From Ruminococcus sp. (GTDB lineage Bacteria > Bacillota > Clostridia > Lachnospirales > Lachnospiraceae), in NCBI GenBank assembly GCA_020024635.1, contig JAHHTL010000005.1, positions 13,919 through 77,918 of the forward strand: a DNA stretch of 64,000 nucleotides, read 5' to 3'. This document shows, one piece after another, positions 34,941 through 43,629 of the stretch (its first letter is position 1; every line of letters begins with the position of its first letter). Made by a program: the position numbers and the translations under genes. Below the pieces are notes generated by a model. It worked only from the letters and a program-made list of their open reading frames with translations, made no database searches and was not told where the DNA came from.

Positions 34941-36099
34941 AAAACGAATCGCTTTTTTAGCATTTGCAATGTATTTTATAACAGGTGCTTCTTGTATTGT
35001 GGTTGGAAGTAGTCTTCCACATCTTGTAAAAATGTATGAAATGTCTTTGGAAAAAGTTGTTTTGTTAGGCTCGTCGTATGCACTTGGACGTGTGGCAACC
35101 GTATATCTCACAGGAAAAATGGTAGAAAAAGTAGGACCAATAAAAGTGCTTGGGATCGGAACTATTTTTTTGGCGCTCTTTTTGTTCGGAATTCCAACAT
35201 TTCCAAACTATCAGGCGGGACTATGTTTTGCATTTATTGGTGGTATGGGAATGGGAGCACAAGATACAGTATGCCCCGTTCTTTTAAGTAAGGTGTTTCA
35301 TAAAAATTATGATGGGGCTTTAAGTGCGGGACAAGCAGTTTTTGGAATAGGGACTTTTTCAACACCATTTATCATTGGAATTTTGCTTTCAGGAAAACTT
35401 TCTTTTTCCTATTCGTATTATATTCTTTTAGTGATTCCAATCATAATGCTTTGCATAGTTCCAGTTGTTAAAATTGATCGAGAGAAAAGTAATACAGTGG
35501 AAGAGCATGTTCGTCCATTAGTAGCAAAACACAAGCTTTTTTCATATGGAGCGATATTGTTAGCATCTGCGACCTACAGTGCATCTCTTAATACAATGGG
35601 AATGTATACATCTAGTTTTGCTCAGGAGATGGGGGCTTCGGAGTCTGCATCGGCATTTCTGCTCACGGTCTACAATATTGGATGCGTTATCGGGTCGTTT
35701 ACATTTGCCATTGTATTACAAAAAATAAAAAGCCAGACCGTGTTGTTGGTAAATAATATTTGCGCATTCGTCGCAGTGGCGGTGGCCTTGATTCTTAATT
35801 CTGTACCCGTATATTTTCTATGTTTATTTATTTCAGGATTTTTCTTAGGGGTATTATTTAGCGTTATTATAGCAATTGCCACAAGAATTGATTATCAACA
35901 TATTAGTGTGGCGAGTTCGTTAGTTGCAACATCTGGTGGGCTTTCTGATTTTCTTACACCGGTAGTGACAGGGGCGTTAATAAGTAGATGGGGAATACAA
36001 GTTTCATATAAATATGCATTACTGATGATGGCACTCACCGCACTAGCCGGTTTCATACTTATCGTTGATACCAAAGACAAGCAGGAAGAAGCGAAATAA
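34927..36099 (+). CDS. MFS transporter
   Basis: Major facilitator protein of 390 aa with twelve predicted helices. The first helix reads IAFLAFAMYFITGASCIVVGSSLPHLVK; loop 2-3 has LGRVATVYLTGKMVEKVGPIKVLGIG, the form of the MFS A-motif. Helix 4 region GGMGMGAQDTVCPVLLSKVFH resembles the FucP/sugar-type MFS subgroup. It overlaps the end of ecfA2 by 14 nt and precedes the nucleoside hydrolase gene, so it belongs to the same operon. Whether it imports a nucleoside or exports the freed base is open; export of unused base would fit a pathway that keeps only the ribose (inference). Confidence 0.85.
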   Translation: MQKNKKRIAFLAFAMYFITGASCIVVGSSLPHLVKMYEMSLEKVVLLGSSYALGRVATVYLTGKMVEKVGPIKVLGIGTIFLALFLFGIPTFPNYQAGLCFAFIGGMGMGAQDTVCPVLLSKVFHKNYDGALSAGQAVFGIGTFSTPFIIGILLSGKLSFSYSYYILLVIPIIMLCIVPVVKIDREKSNTVEEHVRPLVAKHKLFSYGAILLASATYSASLNTMGMYTSSFAQEMGASESASAFLLTVYNIGCVIGSFTFAIVLQKIKSQTVLLVNNICAFVAVAVALILNSVPVYFLCLFISGFFLGVLFSVIIAIATRIDYQHISVASSLVATSGGLSDFLTPVVTGALISRWGIQVSYKYALLMMALTALAGFILIVDTKDKQEEAK

Positions 36100-36135
36100 T
36101 GAATTATAATATATTTTTTATAAAAAGGAGACAAG

Positions 36136-37083
36136 ATGGAAAAAAAGAAAAAAATAATTATTGACACAGACTGTGGATCAGATGATGCAATGGCCATAGC
36201 AATGGCACTTAATGATCCGAAATATGATGTTATTATGATTAGTACAGTATCCGGAAATGTATGTATGGAGCAGGCAACCATCAATACGTTAACAACCATC
36301 GAATATGCAGATACATATGAGCCACCAGTATACAAAGGGGCAGATAAAATGTTGTTGCGTGACCTTTATTTTGCCCATGAAACACACGGAAATGATGGAA
36401 TGGGAGATAGCGGGTTTGTGCCAAAGAGACTTAAGGCACAAGAAGGGAATGGCATTTTAAAAATGCTAGAGGAGATTAGAAGAAGTGAAAAAGGAGAAAT
36501 CGATCTTATTGCTTTGGGACCTCTAACCAATTTAGCGCTTGCAATCAGACTGGACTATGAAACCATGACAAAAGTAGGGCGTATTGTGATTATGGGGACG
36601 GCTGGATTAGGAGTAGGAAATGTATCTCCGGTTGCAGAATTTAATATCTGGCAAGATGCAGAAGCGGCTAAAATTGTTACAGAATCTGGGTTAGATAAAA
36701 TTATATATGTGGGGTGGGATGCATGTTTAGAAGAGAGTATGCTTACCCCATCTGAGATAGAAGAAATCCGTAACAGCGGAAAACTTGGAAAATTTGTAAT
36801 TGACTGTAATAAAAATCTTATGGAAATGAACCGGGAAAGGTTTGGAGATAATTTTTTAGATATGGCTGATCCAGCAGCAATGGCAGCGGCTTTATATCCG
36901 GAGTGTATTAAAGTGTGTGACAAATACTATTGTGTAGTTGACACAACAAATGGACCAAGCTATGGTGGGGTTCTTGTGGATGTCAATCATTTCTCTGGGA
37001 AAGAACCGAATGTCTATATTTGTAGTAAGCTAGATTCGAAAAAATACAAAGAATATATCTATAAAACACTTGGAGTAAAATAA
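36136..37083 (+). CDS. Nucleoside hydrolase (inosine-uridine type)
   Basis: Cleaves the N-glycosidic bond of ribonucleosides to base and ribose. The 315-aa protein opens IIIDTDCGSDDAMAIAMA, a variant of the family's DTDPGxDDA with Cys for Pro but with the calcium-binding Asp residues intact. EFNIWQDAEAA supplies the ribose-binding Glu and Asn. The C-terminal calcium Asp is in DMADPAAMA, where the His that precedes it in inosine-uridine enzymes is Ala, so leaving-group activation may differ. It is the last gene of the ECF-MFS operon and is closed by a long hairpin terminator. Confidence 0.9.
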   Translation: MEKKKKIIIDTDCGSDDAMAIAMALNDPKYDVIMISTVSGNVCMEQATINTLTTIEYADTYEPPVYKGADKMLLRDLYFAHETHGNDGMGDSGFVPKRLKAQEGNGILKMLEEIRRSEKGEIDLIALGPLTNLALAIRLDYETMTKVGRIVIMGTAGLGVGNVSPVAEFNIWQDAEAAKIVTESGLDKIIYVGWDACLEESMLTPSEIEEIRNSGKLGKFVIDCNKNLMEMNRERFGDNFLDMADPAAMAAALYPECIKVCDKYYCVVDTTNGPSYGGVLVDVNHFSGKEPNVYICSKLDSKKYKEYIYKTLGVK

Positions 37084-37126
37084 AAAATAGGAGTTGAATG
37101 TTAAAAAAATTCAACTCCTATTTTTT
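37084..37126. terminator. Strong bidirectional terminator between the nucleoside operon and ilvE
   Basis: AAAAATAGGAGTTGAAT pairs with ATTCAACTCCTATTTTT, a perfect 17-bp stem with a 9-nt A-rich loop, flanked by A's and T's. Confidence 0.92.
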
Positions 37127-38186
37127 AGATTTTTATTCTCCAATGAAAAGGATCTTCGCATGTTCCTAGTTGAATTCCTGTTACCGTATCGTATAGTTTC
37201 TGACTTAGTTTGCCAATGGTTCCATGGCCGATTGTCATCACATCGTCTTGAAATCTTAGGACGCCCACAGGAGAAATGACGGCAGCAGTTCCCGTTCCGA
37301 AAACTTCTTCTAAATTTCCGTTTTTTTGTGCCCATATTAGTTCTTCGGCAGAAATTTTTCGTTCTTCGACAGGATAACCCCAGAATTTGCAAAGAGTTAG
37401 TACGGTGTCTCTTGTGACTCCAGGAAGAATACTTCCATTTAGCATCGGGGTAACAACTTTGCCGTCTATTTTAAAGAAAATGTTCATTGCGCCAACTTCT
37501 TCTACATATTTTTGCTCCACACCATCAAGCCATAAGACTTGTGAATATCCATCAGCATGTGCTTTTTCCTGACCGGCAAGTCCGATTGCATAGTTCGCAC
37601 CAGTTTTGGTAAAACCGGTTCCACCTCTAACGGCTCTAACATATTCATCTTCGATCCAGATTTTAACAGGACTTAATCCATCTTTATAATAAGCCCCACT
37701 TGGAGAAAGAATGACCATAAACTTATATTCATTTGATGGAGCAACTCCAAGAAATTCTTCTGTAGCAATCATAAACGGACGGATATACAAAGAAGTTTCG
37801 GGTTGTGTTGGAATCCAATCTTGATCGATTTTTACAAGTTCGACAATTGCCTGAAGAAAATCTTCCTCTGGAATTTCTGGCATACAAAGTCTTTTGGCTG
37901 AAGTATTCATTCTTTTGGCATTCATTTCTGGACGAAAGAGATAACAACTTCCGCTTTTATCTTTATAGGCCTTTAAGCCTTCAAAGATTTCTTGCCCATA
38001 GTGAAATATGACAGTGGCTGGCGATAATGATAAATTGGAAAAGGGTTTTATTTTTGCATCGTGCCAACCTTGTCCTTTGGTGTAGGTCATTTCAAACATA
38101 TGATCTGTAAAAATTCGTCCAAATCCAAGTTCACCTTCTGGTTTCTTTTTCGGTGAGGTTGTTTTGGTGATTTTGATGTTTAACAT
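37125..38186 (-). CDS. ilvE: Branched-chain amino acid aminotransferase
   Basis: PLP enzyme catalysing the last step of valine, leucine and isoleucine synthesis. The 353-aa length and features (FGRIFTDHMFEMTY, HYGQEIFEGLKAY, FRPEMNAKRM, TGFTKTGANYA containing the PLP-binding Lys region, EVGAMNIFF, LPGVTRD, EVFGTGTAAVISPVG) match the longer, eukaryote-like class of bacterial BCATs. GAGGAGAT precedes the ATG. It is the fourth and last gene of the T-box-controlled operon, 31 nt after ilvD. Confidence 0.95.
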   Translation of the reverse strand: MLNIKITKTTSPKKKPEGELGFGRIFTDHMFEMTYTKGQGWHDAKIKPFSNLSLSPATVIFHYGQEIFEGLKAYKDKSGSCYLFRPEMNAKRMNTSAKRLCMPEIPEEDFLQAIVELVKIDQDWIPTQPETSLYIRPFMIATEEFLGVAPSNEYKFMVILSPSGAYYKDGLSPVKIWIEDEYVRAVRGGTGFTKTGANYAIGLAGQEKAHADGYSQVLWLDGVEQKYVEEVGAMNIFFKIDGKVVTPMLNGSILPGVTRDTVLTLCKFWGYPVEERKISAEELIWAQKNGNLEEVFGTGTAAVISPVGVLRFQDDVMTIGHGTIGKLSQKLYDTVTGIQLGTCEDPFHWRIKI

Positions 38187-38216
38187 AGTTGTATCTCCTC
38201 TCTATCCACTTGATTA

Positions 38217-39881
38217 TTATACAGTAAGAATTGCGCCTTTGTCTGCAGAGGACACCAGTTTTGCATATCTTGCCAGATATCCGGTGTTTTCTTTTGCTTC
38301 TGGATATTGGAAAGTGTCTCTTCGTCTTTGCAGTTCTTCGTCGGAAACCATTAATTCGATGCGATAGTTTGTAATATCAATGGAAATAAGATCGCCTTCT
38401 TCTACAAGAGCGATGGTTCCACCGGCAGCAGCTTCTGGACTTACATGCCCAATGGAGGCACCTCTTGTTGCACCAGAAAATCGACCATCTGTAATAAGGG
38501 CAACGCTATCGTCAAGTCCCATTCCACAAATAGCAGAAGTAGGATTGAGCATTTCTCTCATTCCTGGACCTCCTTTTGGTCCTTCATATCGAATGACTAC
38601 CACATCACCAGCTTTAATTCCACCTGCATAAATCACCTTAATGGCCTCTTCTTCAGAATTGAAAACTCTTGCTGGACCTTCATGTTTCATCATTTTTTTA
38701 GAAACAGCGGATTGTTTTACAACACAACCGTCCTTTGCAAGATTTCCTTTTAGTACTGCAATTCCCCCTGTTTGTGAATAGGGATGTTCCAAAGGACGGA
38801 TCAGTTCTTCATTTTTGTTTCTGGCATTTTCAAGTCTTTTTTCTAGAGTCTGTCCAGAAACGGTTAGAACGCTTGTGTCAAGCAATCCTTTTTTTGTCAG
38901 TTCTTTCATGACTGCAGAAACACCACCAGCCCGATCTAGATCTTCCATAAATGTATCACCAGCAGGAGCCAGATGACAAAGATTTGGTGTTTTTGCACTG
39001 ATTTCATTTACCATATCAAGATTTAAGGTTACACCTGCTTCATGGGCAATGGCAGGAAGATGTAACATAGTATTTGTAGAACATCCAAGTGCCATATCCA
39101 CAGTTTCTGCGTTGTGGAAAGCGGATTCGGTCATAATGTCGCGAGGTTTGATATCTTTTTCAATGAGTTCCATGATTTTCATTCCGGTTTTTTTGGCAAG
39201 TCTTAAGCGGGCTGAAAATGGTGCTGGAATGGTTCCATTTCCTTCCAGAGCCATACCTATGGCCTCCGTTAGACAGTTCATAGAATTTGCAGTGTACATA
39301 CCTGAGCAGGAACCACAGGAAGGACAGGCATTTTCGACATATTCCATTACGTCGTTTTCGTCCATTGTTCCGGCATGATAAGCGCCTACAGCCTCAAACA
39401 TATGACTAAGACAGGTTCTCGTTCCATTTTCCAATGTTCCAGCAAGCATAGGGCCGCCGGAACAAAAGAGGGTAGGAATATTTAATCTTGCTGCAGCCAT
39501 AAGAAGTCCAGGTACATTTTTGTCACAATTTGGAATCATAACAAGCCCGTCAAATTGATGCGCCATTACCATGGCTTCTGTACTATCGGCAATCAAGTCC
39601 CGTGTGACAAGAGAATACTTCATTCCGTTGTGTCCCATGGCAATGCCATCACAGACTGCGATGGCTGGAATCATGATGGGAATTCCACCGTTGGTTCGTA
39701 CACCGGCTTTTACTGCTTCTTCTATTTTATCGAGATTCATATGGCCTGGAACAATTTCGTTATAGGAACTAACCACACCGACTAAAGGACGGGAAAGCTC
39801 TTCTTCTGTTAATCCAAGAGCATATAATAAACTTCTGTTTGGGGCTCGCTCAATTCCCTTTGTAATGTTATCTGAACGCAT
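38217..39881 (-). CDS. ilvD: Dihydroxy-acid dehydratase
   Basis: Fe-S dehydratase of branched-chain amino acid synthesis, 554 aa. Cluster-binding Cys residues are visible in MIPNCDKNVPG and CPSCGSCSGMYTANSMN, and GCSTNTMLHLPAIAHEAG is the third family block. The C-terminal half shows GPKGGPGMREML and TDGRFSGATRG, with the catalytic Ser region. ACGGAGG precedes the ATG. It lies between ilvC and ilvE in the same unit. No ilvB/ilvN or leu genes are present, so the first common step must be encoded elsewhere. Confidence 0.96.
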   Translation of the reverse strand: MRSDNITKGIERAPNRSLLYALGLTEEELSRPLVGVVSSYNEIVPGHMNLDKIEEAVKAGVRTNGGIPIMIPAIAVCDGIAMGHNGMKYSLVTRDLIADSTEAMVMAHQFDGLVMIPNCDKNVPGLLMAAARLNIPTLFCSGGPMLAGTLENGTRTCLSHMFEAVGAYHAGTMDENDVMEYVENACPSCGSCSGMYTANSMNCLTEAIGMALEGNGTIPAPFSARLRLAKKTGMKIMELIEKDIKPRDIMTESAFHNAETVDMALGCSTNTMLHLPAIAHEAGVTLNLDMVNEISAKTPNLCHLAPAGDTFMEDLDRAGGVSAVMKELTKKGLLDTSVLTVSGQTLEKRLENARNKNEELIRPLEHPYSQTGGIAVLKGNLAKDGCVVKQSAVSKKMMKHEGPARVFNSEEEAIKVIYAGGIKAGDVVVIRYEGPKGGPGMREMLNPTSAICGMGLDDSVALITDGRFSGATRGASIGHVSPEAAAGGTIALVEEGDLISIDITNYRIELMVSDEELQRRRDTFQYPEAKENTGYLARYAKLVSSADKGAILTV

Positions 39882-39906
39882 AGTTTTGATCCTCCGTATT
39901 TTTAGG

Positions 39907-40926
39907 TTAATTAGAAGCGTTATCTAGGTCGGAATCATTTTTCCATAACATTTGTTCTCGCAACTGTTTTCCAACTACTTCCATTGGGTGTTTTGCAAGT
40001 TGGTCGCGTTTGGAATTGAAGAAACAACGTCCGTTTTTATTTTCTGCAATCCATTTTCCAGCAAATGTGCCATCTTGGATATCTTTTAAAACGGCTTTCA
40101 TATTTTCTTTTGTTTCTTTTTCTGGAAGTACCCTTGGACCAGAAACATACTCTCCAAATTCAGCAGTATCAGAAATAGAGTAGTTCATTGCTGCAATGCC
40201 CCCTTTGTTAATAAGATCAACAATCAGTTTCATTTCATGGATGCATTCAAAGTAAGCGTTCACAGGATCATATCCGGCTTCTACCAACGTTTCAAAGCCC
40301 ATTCGCATAAGGTCAACGACACCTCCACAAAGCACCGCTTGCTCTCCAAATAAATCCGTTTCGGTTTCTTGATCCATAGTTGTTTCAAGCACACCAGCTC
40401 TTGCACCGCCAATAGCAGCGATGTAGGCAAGAGCAGTATCATAGGCGTGGCCAGTGGCATCTTGTTCAACCGCTACAAGACAAGGAACTCCTTTTCCGGC
40501 TACAAACTGGCTTCTTACAGTGTGCCCTGGACCTTTTGGAGCAGCCATAAACACATCTACATCTTTAGGAGGAACAATTTGTTTGTATCGGATGTTAAAG
40601 CCATGTGCAAATGCAAGAGCCTTTCCAGTTGTGAGATAAGGCTCTACCTCTTTTTTATACATGTCAGCTTGCACTTCGTCGTTTACGAGAATCATAACTA
40701 CATCGGCTCGTTTGGTTGCTTCGGATACTGTTAGAACTTCAAAGCCATCTTTTTTTGCTACAGGCCAGGATTTTCCATTTTCTCTAAGACCAACCACTAC
40801 ATTACATCCAGAATCTCTAAGATTTAATGCGTGTGCATGTCCTTGTGAACCATATCCGATCACGGCGATGGTTTTATCCTTTAAATTCGTTACATTACAA
40901 TCTTCTTCATAATACATTTTTGCCAT
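39907..40926 (-). CDS. ilvC: Ketol-acid reductoisomerase, class I
   Basis: NADPH-dependent isomeroreductase of 339 aa. The Rossmann motif reads VIGYGSQGHAHALNLRDSG and the following loop VVGLRENGKSW, whose Arg and Ser point to NADPH. The class I knotted domain has the magnesium ligands in DLFGEQAVLCGG and the second Glu in FECIHEMKLIVDL, with SDTAEFGEYVSGP near the end. AAAGGAG precedes the ATG. It lies 33 nt downstream of the BASS transporter gene and 25 nt upstream of ilvD. Confidence 0.96.
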   Translation of the reverse strand: MAKMYYEEDCNVTNLKDKTIAVIGYGSQGHAHALNLRDSGCNVVVGLRENGKSWPVAKKDGFEVLTVSEATKRADVVMILVNDEVQADMYKKEVEPYLTTGKALAFAHGFNIRYKQIVPPKDVDVFMAAPKGPGHTVRSQFVAGKGVPCLVAVEQDATGHAYDTALAYIAAIGGARAGVLETTMDQETETDLFGEQAVLCGGVVDLMRMGFETLVEAGYDPVNAYFECIHEMKLIVDLINKGGIAAMNYSISDTAEFGEYVSGPRVLPEKETKENMKAVLKDIQDGTFAGKWIAENKNGRCFFNSKRDQLAKHPMEVVGKQLREQMLWKNDSDLDNASN

Positions 40927-40959
40927 AATTAAAATCTCCTTTATAAATCTAAACTATTT

Positions 40960-41991
40960 TTAAGCGTTTTCATTTGTAAGAGTGAAAGTTGCATCAGAAG
41001 GTTCTGACTTTTTATCCATTAATTTAAATAAACCAGCTAGCAGTGTTCCAGAGATGGAGTGCCATACACAGGATACTGCACAAATAACTGCGGATTGAGG
41101 GGTGTTAGCAAATTGAGCAGTTGTTGTTGCAAGATTTGTTGCAAGACCGGCATTCTGCATTCCAACTTCGATTGACAATGTTCTTTTTTTGGAGACATTC
41201 ATACCGGTCAGTTTTCCTACCACATAGCCTAAGAAATACCCTAATCCGTTATGAAGAAAAACGGCTACAAAGATGGTAACTCCTGATGTGAAGAAGAAGG
41301 AACCTTGTGAAGAAATAACGCCTCCAACTACGCATGCAAGACCTAACACTGCAATACCGGGCATAACTTTTTGAACATCCTGAAATCCTTTCTTTTTTCC
41401 GAAAAGATAATTTAAAAGAAAACCAAGGGTTACCGGCAAGATCACAGTTTCAACAATGGATACAAACATTGGCAATCCATGCAGACTGATTTTTGTTCCA
41501 CTTGCCAAAAAAGAGACAAGTAGAGGAGTCATTACAGGGGATAATAATGTTGAAACAGTAGTCATTCCAACGGAGAAAGCTACATCTCCGCCACATAAGT
41601 AAGACATTACATTTGAGGAAACACCTCCAGGACAACAACCTACCAAGATTAAACCTAATGTAACAGCATCTGGAAGATTCAAAGCTTTGCTAAGTGCAAA
41701 TGCCAAAAGGGGCATAATTCCATATTGAGCAATTGCTCCAATACAGATATCAAAAGGTCTTTTGGAGAGGATTTTAAAATCTTCTGTGGTTAAGGTTAGC
41801 CCCATGCTGAACATGATGATTCCAATGATTACGGATTGACTGGTAAATTTGTTTGCAACCATGTCAGTAAATAGTTGGAAATTTACCCAGTGCATTGTAA
41901 CTGGAAATGCAAAGGCAAGGACTGCAACAGCAATTACTACCGCAGATGTGTAGTCTGATAAAAATTTGCTTGTTTTCTGTAATTGTTTCAT
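40960..41991 (-). CDS. BASS-family sodium symporter, first gene of the ilv operon
   Basis: A membrane protein of 343 aa with nine or ten helices, of the bile acid:sodium symporter (BASS) superfamily. The sodium-site pattern LVGCCPGGVSSNVMSYLCGGDVAFSVGMTT and the crossing helix GMQNAGLATNLATT are clear. Family members carry bile acids, pyruvate, 2-keto acids or pantoate precursors; bile acids are only one option. Because the gene is directly behind an Ile-type T-box and before ilvC, a substrate such as a branched-chain 2-keto acid, pyruvate or 2-ketobutyrate is the best inference. AGGAGGAAG precedes the ATG. Confidence 0.88.
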   Translation of the reverse strand: MKQLQKTSKFLSDYTSAVVIAVAVLAFAFPVTMHWVNFQLFTDMVANKFTSQSVIIGIIMFSMGLTLTTEDFKILSKRPFDICIGAIAQYGIMPLLAFALSKALNLPDAVTLGLILVGCCPGGVSSNVMSYLCGGDVAFSVGMTTVSTLLSPVMTPLLVSFLASGTKISLHGLPMFVSIVETVILPVTLGFLLNYLFGKKKGFQDVQKVMPGIAVLGLACVVGGVISSQGSFFFTSGVTIFVAVFLHNGLGYFLGYVVGKLTGMNVSKKRTLSIEVGMQNAGLATNLATTTAQFANTPQSAVICAVSCVWHSISGTLLAGLFKLMDKKSEPSDATFTLTNENA

Positions 41992-42068
41992 TTTTTCTTC
42001 CTCCTAAAATTAAAATGTAAATCATTTCAAAAACATATGCCTGACTAGTGGAAGAGTTTGCTGAAAAA

Positions 42069-42334
42069 TAAAAAAACCTTTGTCTCTAAAAAGAGACAAA
42101 GGTTAAACTCTGCGGTACCACTCTTATTGCTAGAAAATCCAGCCACTCTAAGCCATCCATCAATGGCCGGCATTATAACGTATGCCAATCGTTCCAACTT
42201 ACTGATAGAAGTTCAGTTGGAATGCTCAAAGGTGATATTCGTATCATTCGGGCTACTGTGTTCCACCAAACCACAGCTCTCTGTAAGTCTTTCTGATATT
42301 ACTTTTCCTCATCAGCGCATTCGATTTTTGAATT
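42069..42334 (-). ncRNA. T-box riboswitch, isoleucine specifier (ilv operon leader)
   Basis: The minus-strand leader carries the invariant T-box AGAGTGGTACCGCAG (42124-42110) directly before a terminator with a perfect 13-bp stem (42104-42092 with 42087-42075) and a U-run. Stem I includes the AGAGAG and GGTTTGGTGGAA distal elements, and its specifier loop reads GAAT-ATC-ACCTTTGAGC with ATC at 42236-42234, an isoleucine codon. Uncharged tRNA-Ile should stabilise the antiterminator and switch on the BASS-ilvC-ilvD-ilvE operon, whose first gene starts 78 nt downstream. The specifier choice is by position and should be confirmed by folding. Confidence 0.92.
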
Positions 42335-42340
42335 GAGCTT

Positions 42341-42369
42341 ATTTTAATTCCGATTTTTTGATTTGTCAA
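42341..42369 (-). promoter_or_regulatory. Sigma-A promoter of the ilv operon
   Basis: On the minus strand TTGACA (42369-42364) and TAAAAT (42346-42341) with 17-nt spacing; transcription would start near 42334, at the 5' end of the T-box leader. Confidence 0.8.
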
Positions 42370-42497
42370 TAGGTATTTTGAAAAAAATAAGTATTTTATT
42401 CAAATTAGTTTGTAAATTCCGAGTTCAAAAGACAGAAGTTTGATATAAATTGTTACCAAACATTTCGAGAAGGAGATGGCAGAATATTTGTTGCAAG

Positions 42498-42527
42498 GGT
42501 ATTTTTTAGAAGGCATATTCATACTAT
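42498..42527 (+). promoter_or_regulatory. Possible sigma-E promoter of spoIIID
   Basis: CATACTAT (42520-42527) resembles the sigma-E -10 CATACAAT. GGTATTTT (42498-42505) at 14 nt is a weak match to the -35. In Bacillus spoIIID is transcribed by sigma-E, which supports the reading. Confidence 0.4.
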
Positions 42528-42555
42528 GTAAAAAACATGTCTAAGGAGTAGACAC

Positions 42556-42810
42556 TTGAAAGACTACATAGAAGAACGTGCAGTGGAAATTGCCAATTAT
42601 ATTGTAGATGAAAAATCAACGGTAAGACAGGCAGCAAAGAAATTTGGGGTTAGTAAATCAACTATACATAAAGATGTAACAGAGCGTCTTTTAAGGATTA
42701 ATCCGTCTTTAGCTGGAAAGGTAAGAAAAGTATTAGATCTTAACAAGTCTGAACGTCATATTCGAGGTGGGCTTGCAACAAAAGAAAAATACCTTCATAT
42801 GCATGTGTAA
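42556..42810 (+). CDS. spoIIID: Sporulation transcription factor SpoIIID
   Basis: Mother-cell DNA-binding regulator that acts after sigma-E and before sigma-K. The 84-aa protein is nearly all helix-turn-helix: DYIEERAVEIANYIVDEKSTVRQAAKKFGVSKSTIHKDVTERL, then INPSLAGKVRKVLDLNKSERHIRGG with the basic C-terminal helix. The start codon is TTG at 42556, seven nt after AAGGAG; the alignment with Bacillus SpoIIID (MHDYIKER) begins exactly there. It stands alone between the ilv leader and nth, and a hairpin terminator follows. Confidence 0.96.
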   Translation: MKDYIEERAVEIANYIVDEKSTVRQAAKKFGVSKSTIHKDVTERLLRINPSLAGKVRKVLDLNKSERHIRGGLATKEKYLHMHV

Positions 42811-42815
42811 AAATG

Positions 42816-42858
42816 ACAGATGGAGTGAACGTAAACATTCGCTTCATCTGTTATTTTG
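42816..42858 (+). terminator. Terminator after spoIIID
   Basis: ACAGATGGAGTGAA (42816-42829) pairs with TTCGCTTCATCTGT (42838-42851) with few mismatches and an 8-nt loop, followed by TATTTTG. Confidence 0.8.
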
Positions 42859-42900
42859 TGTTATACTGAAAAAAATCAGATCTAGAAAGTAGGCAAAAAT

Positions 42901-43542
42901 ATGACAAAAGAGAAATTGGCATTAGAAATTATAGAGCGATTAAAGAAAGAATATCCAGAAGCAGGATGTACACTGGATTATGATCAAGCATGGAAACTAT
43001 TAGTAAGTGTAAGATTGGCGGCACAGTGTACAGATGCCCGTGTAAATGTGGTGGTAGAGGATTTGTATGCGAAGTTTCCGGATGTAAATGCCTTGGCAGA
43101 AGCACAGGTAGATGAGATCGAAGCTATTGTACGACCTTGTGGACTTGGAAGGAGCAAGGCGAAAGATATTAGTGCATGCATGAAAATACTAAAAGAGCAG
43201 TATGGTGGAAATATACCAGAGACCTTTGAAGAATTGTTAAAGCTTCCAGGAGTAGGCAGAAAAAGCGCAAATCTAATTATGGGGGACGTGTTTGGAAAGC
43301 CTGCGATCGTGACAGATACCCATTGTATCCGTCTAACCAATCGAATGGGACTTGTAGATGGGATCAAAGAACCAAAGAAAGTAGAGATGGAACTTTGGAA
43401 GATTATTCCGCCAGAGGAAGGAAGCGATTTCTGTCATCGTCTTGTTTTTCATGGGAGAGAGATTTGCACCGCGAGGACAAAGCCTTATTGTGAGAAATGT
43501 TGTATCAAAGATATCTGTGAAAGAAATGGAATAAAAGATTAG
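42901..43542 (+). CDS. nth: Endonuclease III
   Basis: Base-excision repair glycosylase/AP lyase for oxidised pyrimidines, 213 aa. The helix-hairpin-helix LLKLPGVGRKSANLIMG with the catalytic Lys (GRKSA), followed by VTDTHCIRLTNRMG with catalytic Asp, identifies Nth rather than MutY. The C-terminal iron-sulfur loop has four Cys (CTARTKPYCEKCCIKDIC). No overlap with neighbours. The ribosome-binding site is weak (AAGTAGG). Confidence 0.95.
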   Translation: MTKEKLALEIIERLKKEYPEAGCTLDYDQAWKLLVSVRLAAQCTDARVNVVVEDLYAKFPDVNALAEAQVDEIEAIVRPCGLGRSKAKDISACMKILKEQYGGNIPETFEELLKLPGVGRKSANLIMGDVFGKPAIVTDTHCIRLTNRMGLVDGIKEPKKVEMELWKIIPPEEGSDFCHRLVFHGREICTARTKPYCEKCCIKDICERNGIKD

Positions 43543-43629
43543 AACGTCACGTTTTAAGGATTCCTGAATATTCTATTAATGAGAAAAAAGATCATTAAAG
43601 ACAAAAATGTCAGAATAAGAGGGATGACA

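Noticed and set aside
42058..42336. A 92-codon plus-strand open frame in the gap upstream of the ilv operon
   Set aside because: It lies entirely over the minus-strand T-box leader, including the terminator stem and the T-box sequence. The RNA structure explains the sequence and there is no ribosome-binding site.
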